This document shows positions 55,601 through 63,859 of a DNA stretch of 64,000 nucleotides, in pieces. Position numbers and translations under genes: made by a program. The DNA comes from Flavobacteria bacterium BAL38 (GTDB taxonomy: Bacteria; Bacteroidota; Bacteroidia; Flavobacteriales; Flavobacteriaceae). Position 1 is the stretch's first letter; every line of letters starts with the position of its first letter. The notes under the pieces were generated by a model, which saw only the letters and a program-made list of their open reading frames with translations, searched no databases and was not told the origin of the DNA. Location: assembly GCA_000169355.1 (NCBI GenBank), contig AAXX01000001.1:992001-1056000 (forward strand). Reading direction: 5' to 3'.

Positions 55601-56107
55601 ATAAATCTGTTTTAACAACCACCAAACCGATTCCATGTATTTGGATTTGTACGTCACATATGGATCTTCCATATCAACCCAATATCCCATTTTTTCGGTA
55701 AGGTCGTTCCAAACATCAGTGTAACGCATTACGGTTCTTTTACAAGCTTCGTTGTATTCGGTAACCGAAATAGTTTTTCCAATATCTTCTTTTGTGATTC
55801 CTAATTCTTTTTCTGTACCTAATTCTACAGGTAAACCGTGTGTATCCCAACCTGCTTTACGCTTAACTTGGTAACCTTTTTGAGTTTTATAACGACAAAA
55901 AATATCTTTAATTGCACGCGCCATCACGTGGTGAATTCCAGGCAAACCATTTGCAGATGGTGGCCCTTCAAAAAACACGTAAGGTGTAGCTCCTTCGCGA
56001 GAAGTTACCGATTGTTCGAAGATGTTGTTTTTTTTCCAAAAATCAAGAACTTCAGACGCTACAGTTGGCAAGTCAAGTCCTTTGTATTCAGTAAATTTTG
56101 TACTCAT
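52664..56107 (-). CDS. ileS: Isoleucyl-tRNA synthetase, with an in-frame palindromic insertion
   Basis: The 1147-residue class I synthetase charges tRNA(Ile). The HIGH-type motif is GLPGIHH at residues 54-60, the KMSKR signature is in NGQKMSKRLGN, and the CP1 editing domain contains FLAWTTTPWTLPSN (about 247-260). Just before the editing domain, residues about 216-245 (SPLTPEGG to GLGEAY) are encoded by a palindromic element of three hairpins (55378-55460). The reading frame stays open. Without this stretch the FLAWTTTPWTLPSN motif would directly follow VVAQF. The gene is first in the ileS / DksA-like / lspA / lipoprotein string. Confidence 0.95.
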   Translation of the reverse strand: MSTKFTEYKGLDLPTVASEVLDFWKKNNIFEQSVTSREGATPYVFFEGPPSANGLPGIHHVMARAIKDIFCRYKTQKGYQVKRKAGWDTHGLPVELGTEKELGITKEDIGKTISVTEYNEACKRTVMRYTDVWNDLTEKMGYWVDMEDPYVTYKSKYMESVWWLLKQIYNKDLLYKGYTIQPYSPKAGTGLSSHEVNQPGSYRDVTDTTVVAQFKSPLTPEGGTANDIAKAFRLSSPLLEGLGEAYFLAWTTTPWTLPSNTALTVGPKIDYVLVKTFNQYTFEPINVVLAKNLVGKQFGGKFFVAESDADFSNYKSDDKKIPYQILAEAKGADLVGIRYEQLMPLALPNDNPENAFRVISGDFVTTEDGTGIVHTAPTFGADDAKVAKEATPEVPPMLVKDANDNLVPLVDLQGKFIQGLGDYSGKYVKNEYYNEGEAPERSADVEIAIQLKEENKAFKVEKYVHSYPHCWRTDKPILYYPLDSWFIKVTEVKERMFDLNETINWKPKATGEGRFGNWLKNANDWNLSRSRYWGIPLPIWRNEEGTEEILIGSVEELYNEIEKAIAAGFQKENPFKGFEIGNMTEENYDLVDLHKNVVDDIVLVSPSGKPMKRESDLIDVWFDSGSMPYAQWHYPFENKEKIDGNQDFPADFIAEGVDQTRGWFYTLHAIGTLVFDKIAYKNVVSNGLVLDKNGQKMSKRLGNAVDPFTTLAEYGPDATRWYMISNANPWDNLKFDIEGVAEVRRKFFGTLYNTYSFFSLYANIDGFKYNEAEVPLQERPEIDRWILSELNTLIQVVDEAYAEYEPTKAARAISDFVQENLSNWYVRLCRRRFWKGEYAQDKIAAYQTLYTCLLTVAKLSAPIAPFFMDKLYRDLTQATGSESFESVHLAEFPKMVENFVDKSLESKMMKAQTVSSLVLSLRKKEMIKVRQPLQKVMIPVLDDNQRAEIEAVSDLIKAEVNVKEIELLDDASGILVKQIKPNFKTLGPRFGKDMGLISKEIQGFNQEQIAELERKGELVIDLSGKSITLSLEDVEISSQDIEGWLVANSNGITVALDITISDELRKEGIARELINRIQNIRKDSGFEVTDKIVVKMENNPQVEEAVLANETYIKSETLTETLIFVPVLENGTEIEFDDIKTSILISK
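55378..55460. repeat. Palindromic element with three hairpins inside ileS
   Basis: Three stems stand side by side: CCCCTC/GAGGGG (55385-55401), AAACGA/TCGTTT with an inner TGCT/AGCA pair (55407-55433) and CCCCC/GGGGG (55440-55452). Outer CCCCC (55378-55382) and GGGGG (55456-55460) also pair. Base composition is far richer in G and C runs than the gene around it. It lies entirely inside the ileS reading frame, encoding about 28 residues. Confidence 0.72.
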
Positions 56108-56186
56108 TTTGTCGCTTTCTTATATCAAGTTGCGAAAGTAATGATTTAAAGGTAAAAGGCAAAAGGTAAAAGGCAAAAGTTAAGCG

Positions 56187-56900
56187 TTAGGAAAAAACTT
56201 CTTTTAAAATGTCTAACGATTTTGGTTTTTTAAAGCCCTCCAAATGAAGTGTGTAAAAATCTAATAAGATTTTTAATAAAATTTGACGCTCAATTCCGGC
56301 AAAAACTTTTTGATTTGAGTCGAATTTTAAATCGATAAGTCGTTTGAATAATTGTGTTTCATGTGCTGAAAGAGTATTTACAGATTGAAAAGGCGAGAAA
56401 GAAGCTTCCTTAGTGTCAAAAAAATTAAAATCCATTTCAGAAACATCAGGATAAAAACCTAAATATTTAGTTACTTCTAATAGTAAAATTAGATGAAAAT
56501 TTGCCATTTCATCGTGTGTGTCTAACCAAAGTAACGCTGTTTCTAAAAAAGAGAATAAGTTTTGGTTTTTTTCTTCTTCTTTGATGGCGTGATGCAAAAT
56601 TTCGGAGAGAAAAATTACTATTGTGCTTTTAACAATATCGGTATTTATGGTATAATAGCTGTGCGCTAATCGGATTTCTTTAAAGTGTTCGAGCGTGCCT
56701 TTGTTTTTGTGGTTCGCCTCAATTTCAATAATGGTTAACGGCTGAAAATAAGCGATTTTTTGATTGGCTTTTTTGTTAGAATAAGCACTTTGAACAAAAT
56801 AACTTTTTAACCCGTCGCTTTCTGTAAAGCATTTGACAATTAAGCTTTTTTCTTGAAATTTTAATGAAGAAAGAACGATGGCTTTAGTTTTTACTAGCAT
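56187..56900 (-). CDS. recO: DNA repair protein RecO
   Basis: RecO helps load RecA on gapped DNA. The 237-residue protein starts with the OB-fold stretch MLVKTKAIVLSSLKFQEKSLIV and has the helical C-terminal half with the family signature PFQSVNTLSAHETQLF. The zinc-binding cysteines found in some RecO proteins are absent here. Its start overlaps the porZ-like stop by one nucleotide (TAATG), implying coupled translation. Confidence 0.93.
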   Translation of the reverse strand: MLVKTKAIVLSSLKFQEKSLIVKCFTESDGLKSYFVQSAYSNKKANQKIAYFQPLTIIEIEANHKNKGTLEHFKEIRLAHSYYTINTDIVKSTIVIFLSEILHHAIKEEEKNQNLFSFLETALLWLDTHDEMANFHLILLLEVTKYLGFYPDVSEMDFNFFDTKEASFSPFQSVNTLSAHETQLFKRLIDLKFDSNQKVFAGIERQILLKILLDFYTLHLEGFKKPKSLDILKEVFS

Positions 56901-59188
56901 TATCTAATTACCATTACTTTTTTTACTGTAGTGTCTAAACCATCTTCAGAAGCTACAAAAATCATATAAACTCCAGAAGCAACTTTATATTTTCCAAAAG
57001 CAGTAACATCCCATTCAATTGTTCCTCCAGAAGACGTAGTTTCATAAACCAAATTTCCTTCTATATCGGTAATTTTTATATTGGCTTTATCTGTTAATCC
57101 ACTTATTTTAACTGTTCCTACAAAATTTGGTCGAACAGGATTTGGATACACATAAACATCGCTTAAACTATCGCTTGGTTTTGTAGAAGTGCCTAAAAAC
57201 GATACCATTCCTTTATCTGTAGCAAAAAACACTTCTCCTGAAACTCCATCAATTTCAATATCTACAACATTATTACTTGGCAAAGGCGAATTACTTTTAT
57301 CAAATCTATAAATAGTTTGTTGTCCGTTAGGAGAAACTAAAAAAACACCTCCATCGGCAATAGAAACCCATTTTCTATTTGCTCCATCAACTGCGATATC
57401 TAAAATAGGCTGCTGATAAAATAATTCTTGAGCTAAATCTCCTTCTTGAATAATTATTGAAGAAACATTTAATTCTGTTTCAGTAATAAAACGATCAACG
57501 CTTGATAAAATTCTTAATCCAGCTACAGTTCCAATCCATAATTGATTACGATTGTCTATTGCTACGCAATTAACAACTGATGTAGGAAGATCTGCATTAT
57601 CTTGAGTAATAACAATAAACTTATTATTATAGTTTTCATTAAAAGCTAACACACCATCATTGTATGCAGCAATCCATTTGGTACTGTTTTTATCAATAGC
57701 CATTGCTCCGTAGCGCCCCGAATCGAGATTTGCTGTTATTCCTGTTAAATCATACGATTGCCATTGTCCGTTTGCTCTTAATACTTTTATTCCTTTATTA
57801 ACTAATCCGTTTGTTACCCATAAATTTCCATCTTTATCAAACGCCGGACTATTAATTCGGATATCTACATAAGATGGATTCCCTGGCAAAAATAAAGACT
57901 CCAGTCCGTTAGGTCCTGTATTTGTATTGTTTAACAATTCTATTGCGTCTCCTTGAAATTTTAACATTCCTGAGAAATAAGAAGTAATAAAAACTTCATT
58001 AGGTCGAGATGGATTTATTGCAATATCTGATAATGATTTAGCACCTAATAAATCTTCGTATGGCTTTATTACCCAGCCTGTTTCTGAATTATAAGTACTT
58101 ATTCCTAATTCATCTAATGGATACGGATTAAATTGTTGTGTGTAATCGCCATGAACCATCCAAAGTTTATTTGGTGCTTTCTTTACTCTAAAAGTATAAT
58201 TTTGAAGCGGGCCGTTTGGAGACATTTCGGTAAAAACTGTTGGGTTTGTTAAAGTTGTTGAAAACAAACCATTTTTTTGAGTACCTAAGTATATTATTCC
58301 ATCTACAACAGATGCGGCTGTAAATTGCACATTAAAATCTGGGATTTGTGTTGTGTGAGCTAAAACAGAAAATGATTGATTTAAAACATACACATTGTTT
58401 TGAGTTGTTACAATAAGCTCAGTTCCATTTGTCTTTAATTTTAAACCTGTTTGATTGTGGTTTAGAATTTCCTGAAAAACAGCACCATTATATCGATAGG
58501 TTCTTGCATTGGTATTAGTAGCAACCAATTGATTGTTAAATGTTACTATTCCGCTCCAATAATTTACATCAAAAGTTTGCCACTGACTAAAATCGAATAA
58601 ATTTGGATTGTTTAAATTACCTTTTCTAATTCCATAATTTCGGGTTACCGCATATATTTCGTTATTCAAAACTGTAGTTTGTAATACTTCTGTTTCTTCT
58701 CCTGATGGACCAATAAAATACGTTATTATAAATTCTGAAGTTGCTAAATCAATTACTGAAATTCCGTAATCTGTTGCTACATACAAGCGACCATTAAATT
58801 CATAAAAATCATTTATTTTCTTTTTATTTGGAGCTACCGGAACTTCTTCAATTACATCAACTTTAGTAGTAACTGAACCATCTGCATTTTGTATTAATAT
58901 TAATCCATTACTGTTGCCAACAAAAGTTTTATTATAATCGTTAGAATGATGAATTGAAGTAATAACATCAGATTTTAATCCTGAAATAGAATTGTAAATA
59001 TTTAAATCGCTTAACGAGGTCTCTTTAGAGAAAAGTGCATTTTGTGTTGCTGCAAAAACAGTTTGAGAAGCTGATTCTACATCAACAATTTCATTATAAG
59101 AAAAATAACCTTTCCACATCTGATTGCTTTGTTGAGCAAAACAGAATTGAGAAATATAAAAAATATAAATTAAAATCGCTTTTTTCAT
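56900..59188 (-). CDS. porZ: PorZ-like type IX secretion component (beta-propeller, T9SS sorting domain)
   Basis: The 762-residue exported protein has a signal peptide (residues 1-18, ending CFAQQ, from the ATG at 59188) and two large propeller regions. These are built from repeats such as ISVIDLATSEF, NQLWIGTVAGL and VFFATDKGMVSF, which two-component-type propellers share. A C-terminal T9SS type A sorting domain follows (VYPNPVRPN to the end). The layout, length and position next to recO match PorZ, a type IX attachment-complex protein known to deliver anionic lipopolysaccharide in Porphyromonas. The name is by recollection, so moderately sure. Confidence 0.75.
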   Translation of the reverse strand: MKKAILIYIFYISQFCFAQQSNQMWKGYFSYNEIVDVESASQTVFAATQNALFSKETSLSDLNIYNSISGLKSDVITSIHHSNDYNKTFVGNSNGLILIQNADGSVTTKVDVIEEVPVAPNKKKINDFYEFNGRLYVATDYGISVIDLATSEFIITYFIGPSGEETEVLQTTVLNNEIYAVTRNYGIRKGNLNNPNLFDFSQWQTFDVNYWSGIVTFNNQLVATNTNARTYRYNGAVFQEILNHNQTGLKLKTNGTELIVTTQNNVYVLNQSFSVLAHTTQIPDFNVQFTAASVVDGIIYLGTQKNGLFSTTLTNPTVFTEMSPNGPLQNYTFRVKKAPNKLWMVHGDYTQQFNPYPLDELGISTYNSETGWVIKPYEDLLGAKSLSDIAINPSRPNEVFITSYFSGMLKFQGDAIELLNNTNTGPNGLESLFLPGNPSYVDIRINSPAFDKDGNLWVTNGLVNKGIKVLRANGQWQSYDLTGITANLDSGRYGAMAIDKNSTKWIAAYNDGVLAFNENYNNKFIVITQDNADLPTSVVNCVAIDNRNQLWIGTVAGLRILSSVDRFITETELNVSSIIIQEGDLAQELFYQQPILDIAVDGANRKWVSIADGGVFLVSPNGQQTIYRFDKSNSPLPSNNVVDIEIDGVSGEVFFATDKGMVSFLGTSTKPSDSLSDVYVYPNPVRPNFVGTVKISGLTDKANIKITDIEGNLVYETTSSGGTIEWDVTAFGKYKVASGVYMIFVASEDGLDTTVKKVMVIR

Positions 59189-59250
59189 TGCAAGTGTTTG
59201 ATACAAATATACTATAAACGTTTTAATTTTAATTTTGATATATTTATGAT

Positions 59251-59284
59251 AAAAAAAAGCTCTTTTAGTTTCCTAAAAGAGCTT
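59251..59284 (-). terminator. Terminator after gdhA
   Basis: AAGCTCTTTTAG and its reverse complement enclose a 4-nt loop, and a run of eight T residues follows on the minus strand. Confidence 0.86.
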
Positions 59285-59306
59285 AATAAATTTAAAAGTA
59301 TAGTTA

Positions 59307-60650
59307 TTAAACCACACCTTGTGCTAACATGGCGTCTGCAACTTTAACGAAACCAGCAATATTGGCTCCTTTAACATAATTTACATATCCATCTTCTTCA
59401 GTACCATATTTTTTACATTGACTGTGAATACCTGTCATGATATCTTTTAAACGAGCATCAACTTCTTCACTTGTCCAATTTAAACGAATTGAGTTTTGAG
59501 TCATTTCTAAACCAGAAGCTGCTACTCCACCAGCATTAGCTGCTTTACCTGGAGCAAATAATACTTTTGCATCTAAAAATTGTTTGATAGCATCTAATGT
59601 ACATGGCATATTTGCTGCTTCAGTTACACACAAAACACCATTTGCAATTAATTGCAATGCATCTTTTTCATTTAGTTCATTCTGTGTAGCACATGGAATA
59701 GCAACATCAACTTTAGCTTCCCATGGGCTTTTTCCTTTATGAAAAACCGCACTTGGGAATTTTTCAGCAAAACTTTCTGCTCTATTATTTCCGCTTGCTC
59801 TCATTTCTAGCATGAACTCGATTTTTTCTCCAGAAATTCCATCAGCATCATATATATATCCATCAGGACCAGAAATAGTAACCAATTTACCTCCTAATTC
59901 ATTTACTTTTAAAGCAACTCCCCAAGCTACATTTCCAAATCCAGAAATCGCAACTGTTTTTCCTTCTATTGATTGCCCAATAGTCTTTAACATTTGTTGC
60001 GTAAAATAAACCACTCCATAACCAGTAGCTTCAGGACGAATTAAAGAACCTCCGTATGCCAAACCTTTTCCAGTTAACACACCAGTAAATTCGTTTCTTA
60101 TTCTTTTGTATTGACCAAACATAAAGCCAATTTCTCTTGCTCCAACACCAATATCTCCTGCAGGAACGTCGATATCTGGACCAATATGACGACATAATTC
60201 CGTCATGAATGATTGACAAAAACGCATAACTTCAGCATCTGATTTACCTTGAGGATCAAAGTCAGAACCACCTTTACCACCACCCATAGGAAGTGTTGTT
60301 AAACTGTTTTTAAATACTTGCTCAAAAGCTAAAAACTTAAGAACTGATAAATTTACAGTCTGGTGAAATCGAATTCCTCCTTTATAAGGACCAATAGCAG
60401 AATTCATTTGAATACGAAATCCTCTGTTAACCTGGATTTCTCCTTTATCATCTACCCATGGCACTCTAAAAATAACTGAACGCTCTGGCTCAGCCATTCT
60501 TAATAACACATTCTTCCCGTCATACTTTTTTTCATTTGCAATAAAAGGCATAACTGTTTCAGCAAATTCTCTTACTGCTTGTAAAAATTCAGGCTCATTT
60601 GGATTTTTGGCTTCAATAAGAGCCATAAAATCATTGATTTTTTGTTCCAT
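59307..60650 (-). CDS. gdhA: NADP-dependent glutamate dehydrogenase
   Basis: The enzyme forms glutamate from 2-oxoglutarate and ammonium. The 447-residue length is that of the hexameric type. The catalytic lysine lies in TTLPMGGGKGGSDFDPQG, and the substrate site is in GPYKGGIRFH. The Rossmann dinucleotide motif AISGFGNVAWGVA precedes GPDGYIYDADG. It is monocistronic: a TATATTTG promoter box (60733-60740) is 83 nt upstream and a strong terminator follows. Confidence 0.95.
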   Translation of the reverse strand: MEQKINDFMALIEAKNPNEPEFLQAVREFAETVMPFIANEKKYDGKNVLLRMAEPERSVIFRVPWVDDKGEIQVNRGFRIQMNSAIGPYKGGIRFHQTVNLSVLKFLAFEQVFKNSLTTLPMGGGKGGSDFDPQGKSDAEVMRFCQSFMTELCRHIGPDIDVPAGDIGVGAREIGFMFGQYKRIRNEFTGVLTGKGLAYGGSLIRPEATGYGVVYFTQQMLKTIGQSIEGKTVAISGFGNVAWGVALKVNELGGKLVTISGPDGYIYDADGISGEKIEFMLEMRASGNNRAESFAEKFPSAVFHKGKSPWEAKVDVAIPCATQNELNEKDALQLIANGVLCVTEAANMPCTLDAIKQFLDAKVLFAPGKAANAGGVAASGLEMTQNSIRLNWTSEEVDARLKDIMTGIHSQCKKYGTEEDGYVNYVKGANIAGFVKVADAMLAQGVV

Positions 60651-60732
60651 TATTCTATAAAACTTGTAAATAAACTAATTCAATAATTATGTTTTTTTAC
60701 TTAAATTCTATTTTTCCTAAAATTTAAGTCGA

Positions 60733-60740
60733 CAAATATA
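60733..60740 (-). promoter_or_regulatory. Candidate -7 box of gdhA
   Basis: TATATTTG on the minus strand fits the consensus, 83 nt upstream of the ATG. No clear -33 element. Confidence 0.45.
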
Positions 60741-60853
60741 CATTATAAAAGTTAGTTGTTATATTTTTAATAAAAAATTATAATTTATGTGATAAAATAT
60801 TTGTCATTTCTTGTGTTTAAAATTTTATAATTCAAGAAAAATAGTCTTTTTTT

Positions 60854-60883
60854 TTTGAAGTGTGTTTAGTTTTTATATATTTG
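60854..60883 (+). promoter_or_regulatory. Promoter of the 60908 outer-membrane protein gene
   Basis: TTTG (60854-60857), an 18-nt spacer and TATATTTG (60876-60883) match the consensus exactly. It predicts a transcript starting near 60890, which rules out the upstream in-frame start at 60860. Confidence 0.7.
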
Positions 60884-60907
60884 TCCGATAATGGAAATTT
60901 TTTACAA

Positions 60908-61684
60908 ATGACTAAAAAAATTAAAACCCTACTTATAATGCTTTTAGGAGTAAATTTCTCCATGATGGCGCAATTTGGCTTCTCTCACGAAGTTGGTGCT
61001 TTTGTAGGAGGAGTGGCAATGCAATCTGATTTTGGTGTTAGGCATGATTTTGAAACTAATGCAGGAAATACCGGTTTTGGTGTTGGGTTAGTTCACTACA
61101 TGAATTTTGCTTATCGTGCAGAATGTAACTGTTACACTCCCGAAACATATTTTAACGATCACTTTAAAGTACGTTCTGAACTTTCATATAATAGCACTCA
61201 ATTGCAACACTTTGGTAAATGGGTAGATAGAAATTCTTTAACTGCAGCTCAATTAAGAGCTATGAAAGGAGAAGCTAAAGTTACTGATATTGGTATGCAA
61301 TTAGAATTTTTTCCATTAAGTATTAGAGAATTTACAGCTACTGATGGTGCTTGGGCTCCATTTATTGGATTAGGTGCTCACTACTCTTTCTTTCAAAACG
61401 GAACTTATTCAGAACTTGGTCCAATGGATACTCCTTTATCAACTCCTATAAAATACTATGGCGCATGGTCTAAAGAAGGCGGAAGCACTTGGTCTGTAGT
61501 GTCTAGTGTTGGTACACGATATAAATTAACTGAGCTTTCTGATTTATTTGTAGAATTAAGATGGCAATACTATTTTTCTGACTGGGTAGATGGTTTAAAT
61601 CCTGATCCTAAAATTTATACAGAAAATAAAGCGAACGACTGGAACTTATGGTTCCACTTTGGTTACATTTATTATTTAAATTAA
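60908..61684 (+). CDS. Outer-membrane protein of the THC0290_0291 family (function unknown)
   Basis: The 258-residue protein has a signal peptide (residues 1-21, ending SMMAQ) and strand-rich mature part typical of a small outer-membrane barrel. Features include GFSHEVGAFVGG near the start, AECNCYTPETYF, WAPFIGLGAHYSFFQNG and the terminal NLWFHFGYIYYLN. I recall this as the family named after a Flavobacterium psychrophilum locus pair (THC0290_0291). No enzymatic motif is visible. The start at 60908 follows from the promoter at 60854-60883. It ends at a bidirectional terminator shared with the next gene. Confidence 0.7.
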   Translation: MTKKIKTLLIMLLGVNFSMMAQFGFSHEVGAFVGGVAMQSDFGVRHDFETNAGNTGFGVGLVHYMNFAYRAECNCYTPETYFNDHFKVRSELSYNSTQLQHFGKWVDRNSLTAAQLRAMKGEAKVTDIGMQLEFFPLSIREFTATDGAWAPFIGLGAHYSFFQNGTYSELGPMDTPLSTPIKYYGAWSKEGGSTWSVVSSVGTRYKLTELSDLFVELRWQYYFSDWVDGLNPDPKIYTENKANDWNLWFHFGYIYYLN

Positions 61685-61702
61685 TAAAAATCAAACCATT
61701 AT

Positions 61703-61737
61703 AAAAAAATCCCGATTCATAAGAATCGGGATTTTTT
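61703..61737. terminator. Bidirectional terminator
   Basis: ATCCCGATTC (61709-61718) and its reverse complement (61723-61732) form a perfect stem with A and T runs, between the convergent outer-membrane protein and trans-sulfuration genes. Confidence 0.88.
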
Positions 61738-61751
61738 GCTTTATAGATTTA

Positions 61752-62897
61752 CTATAATTTAAACGCTTGTTCTAAATCGGCTAGCAAATCTTCAATATCT
61801 TCAATTCCTACGCTCAAACGAACTAAATCATCTGAAATCCCAACTTCCTTTCTCTTATCTTCTGGAATAGAAGCATGTGTCATTAAAGCAGGATGATTTG
61901 CTAACGATTCTACTCCGCCTAATGATTCTGCCAAAGTAAATACTTTTAAATTTTCTAAGAATTCAATTGCATCTTCTTTTTTACCCGATTTAAAAGTAAA
62001 TGTTACCATCCCACCAAAACCACTCATTTGCTTTTTAGCAATTTCATGAAACGGATGAGAAGCTAAACCAGGATAATAGACTCTTTCCACTAAAGAATGA
62101 TTATCTAAATATTCGGCTACTTTTTCACCGTTTTCACAATGACGTTGTACACGTAAGTGCAATGTTTTGATTCCTCTTAAAACCAAGAAAGAATCCATTG
62201 GCCCTAAAGTTGCTCCGGTTGCGAATTGTTTAAAATGTAATTCTTCGCCTAATGCTTTGTCTTTAATAATTAAAGCGCCTGCAATAACATCAGAGTGACC
62301 TCCTAAATATTTGGTTGCCGAATGCATTACAATATCAGCACCTAAATCTAATGGTTTTTGTAGATAAGGTGTTGCGAAAGTATTATCAACAGCAAATAAA
62401 ATATTGTGCTTTTTTGTGATTTGCGCAATTGCAGCAATATCCGCTAATTTCATTAATGGATTCGTTGGTGTTTCTACCCAAACCAATTTCGTATTTTCAT
62501 TGATTAACGATTGGAATTTCTCCAAATCATTCATATCTACAAAATGAAATTTGATGCCGCTATCTTTATATAATCGTGTAAATAATCGGTAAGTTCCACC
62601 ATATAAATCGTCCATTGCAATGATTTCGTCACCCGCTTTAAACATGCGTAACAAACAATCGGTGGCTGCTAATCCAGAAGAAAAAGCTAAACCTCTTGCT
62701 CCGTTTTCGATACTTGCCAAAGCATCTTCTAAAGCCGTTCTTGTTGGGTTAGCTGCTCTACTATATTCGTAATCGCCCACTGGTTTACCTGGACTTGATT
62801 GAACGTAAGTCGAAGTTTGAAACACAGGAGGCATTACGGCTCCCGTTACTTTTTCATGATGTTGCCCACCATGTATCGTTTTTGTATTGAATTTCAT
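61752..62897 (-). CDS. Trans-sulfuration enzyme (cystathionine gamma-synthase/beta-lyase type)
   Basis: This 381-residue PLP enzyme of the Cys/Met metabolism family has the N-terminal TKTIHGGQHHEKVTGAVMPP, FSSGLAATDCLLRM, the pyridine-contact DNTFATPYLQKPLDLGAD and the Schiff-base lysine in HSATKYLGGHSDV. The reaction (gamma-synthase, gamma-lyase or beta-lyase) cannot be decided by inspection. It stands alone between a terminator and a 69-bp gap to the DinB-family gene. Confidence 0.9.
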   Translation of the reverse strand: MKFNTKTIHGGQHHEKVTGAVMPPVFQTSTYVQSSPGKPVGDYEYSRAANPTRTALEDALASIENGARGLAFSSGLAATDCLLRMFKAGDEIIAMDDLYGGTYRLFTRLYKDSGIKFHFVDMNDLEKFQSLINENTKLVWVETPTNPLMKLADIAAIAQITKKHNILFAVDNTFATPYLQKPLDLGADIVMHSATKYLGGHSDVIAGALIIKDKALGEELHFKQFATGATLGPMDSFLVLRGIKTLHLRVQRHCENGEKVAEYLDNHSLVERVYYPGLASHPFHEIAKKQMSGFGGMVTFTFKSGKKEDAIEFLENLKVFTLAESLGGVESLANHPALMTHASIPEDKRKEVGISDDLVRLSVGIEDIEDLLADLEQAFKL

Positions 62898-62966
62898 CTT
62901 TTAAAAAATTTTTACAAAGGTAAATAAAAGTTGTTTGATGCTGCTTTTTGAATCGTTAACAATTCG

Positions 62967-63422
62967 CTAAATATATTTCTTAATCGACATCATAATTCCC
63001 AAATGAATACCTTCATGATAATTATTAAAAGCGATGGCTTCTGTAAAAGTGCCTAAATAAAATCCGGTTTTGGTTTGATACGGATGAAATTCTTTGAAAA
63101 CACCTGATTCAAAATCAGACTTAGTTTTTTCAACCAATTCTAAAAGCAATTTTTTAATTTCAACTACTTCGGCTTGCGTAGTTTTTCCATCTGGTCGAGA
63201 ACCATTTTGATATTTCTCAAAAAGTGAATCCGAAATATGCATTGGCAAACCTGATAAAGCATAAACCAATTTCTGTTGGGAAACAATAATATGACCAATG
63301 TTCCAAATCAAATTATTGCTCATTCCAGGTGGAATTGTATTCAACTGTTCTAACGAATAATTGTCTAAAAAATTCTTGTATAAGTTGCGACTGGTTTCCC
63401 AAATTCTAAAAGTTGCTTCCAT
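62967..63422 (-). CDS. DinB-family four-helix protein
   Basis: The 151-residue protein belongs to the DinB/YfiT metal-binding superfamily (not the polymerase DinB). The three metal-ligand histidines are in WNIGHIIVSQQ and YHEGIHLG. A four-helix bundle layout is evident. Members act in thiol-dependent detoxification or have unknown roles. It is divergent from the ArsC-like gene, 80 bp apart. Confidence 0.85.
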   Translation of the reverse strand: MEATFRIWETSRNLYKNFLDNYSLEQLNTIPPGMSNNLIWNIGHIIVSQQKLVYALSGLPMHISDSLFEKYQNGSRPDGKTTQAEVVEIKKLLLELVEKTKSDFESGVFKEFHPYQTKTGFYLGTFTEAIAFNNYHEGIHLGIMMSIKKYI

Positions 63423-63469
63423 TTCTGATTTTTTTATAAAATTACTGATTTTTAGAATTCAAAAGGCTG

Positions 63470-63477
63470 TATTTTTG
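63470..63477 (+). promoter_or_regulatory. Candidate -7 box of the ArsC-like gene
   Basis: TATTTTTG fits the consensus, 25 nt upstream of the ATG at 63503. No clear -33 TTTG. Confidence 0.4.
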
Positions 63478-63502
63478 TGCCAGAAAATGAAAAACTAATA
63501 AA

Positions 63503-63859
63503 ATGAACAAAATATACTATTTGGCTTCGTGTGATACATGCCGAAAAATCATCAAATCATTACCGAATTCTAATCAGTTAACATTTATTGACATTCGTCA
63601 AAATCCAATTTCGGAAAGCGATCTGGAAGAAATGTACCAACTTTCAGGAAGTTACGAAGCGCTATTCAGTAAAAAAGCTCAATTGTATAAATCATTAGGA
63701 TTAAAAGATAAAAACCTAACAGAAACCGATTATAAAAAATATCTTTTAGAACATTATACTTTTTTGAGTCGTCCTGTTGTTCTTTTTAATGATGAAATTT
63801 TTATCGGGAACACGCAACCCAATGTCCTTAAATTAACAAAAGCCCTTCAAAGTGTCTAA
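63503..63859 (+). CDS. ArsC/Spx-family protein (arsenate reductase-like)
   Basis: The 118-residue protein has the thioredoxin-like start and CDTCRKI motif at residues 10-16 (MNKIYYLASCDTCRKI), the FIDIRQNPIS stretch and a LSRPVVLFNDEIFIG segment near the C-terminus, as in ArsC and Spx proteins. The C-x-x-C pattern fits a redox role. Without neighbours from an ars operon, arsenate reduction is only a guess. The following transporter gene overlaps its stop by 8 nt. Confidence 0.85.
   Translation: MNKIYYLASCDTCRKIIKSLPNSNQLTFIDIRQNPISESDLEEMYQLSGSYEALFSKKAQLYKSLGLKDKNLTETDYKKYLLEHYTFLSRPVVLFNDEIFIGNTQPNVLKLTKALQSV

Noticed and set aside
60031..60219. Minus-strand open frame of 62 codons within gdhA
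   Set aside because: It overlaps gdhA in another frame on the same strand and is rich in tryptophan, tyrosine and arginine, unlike a real gene.
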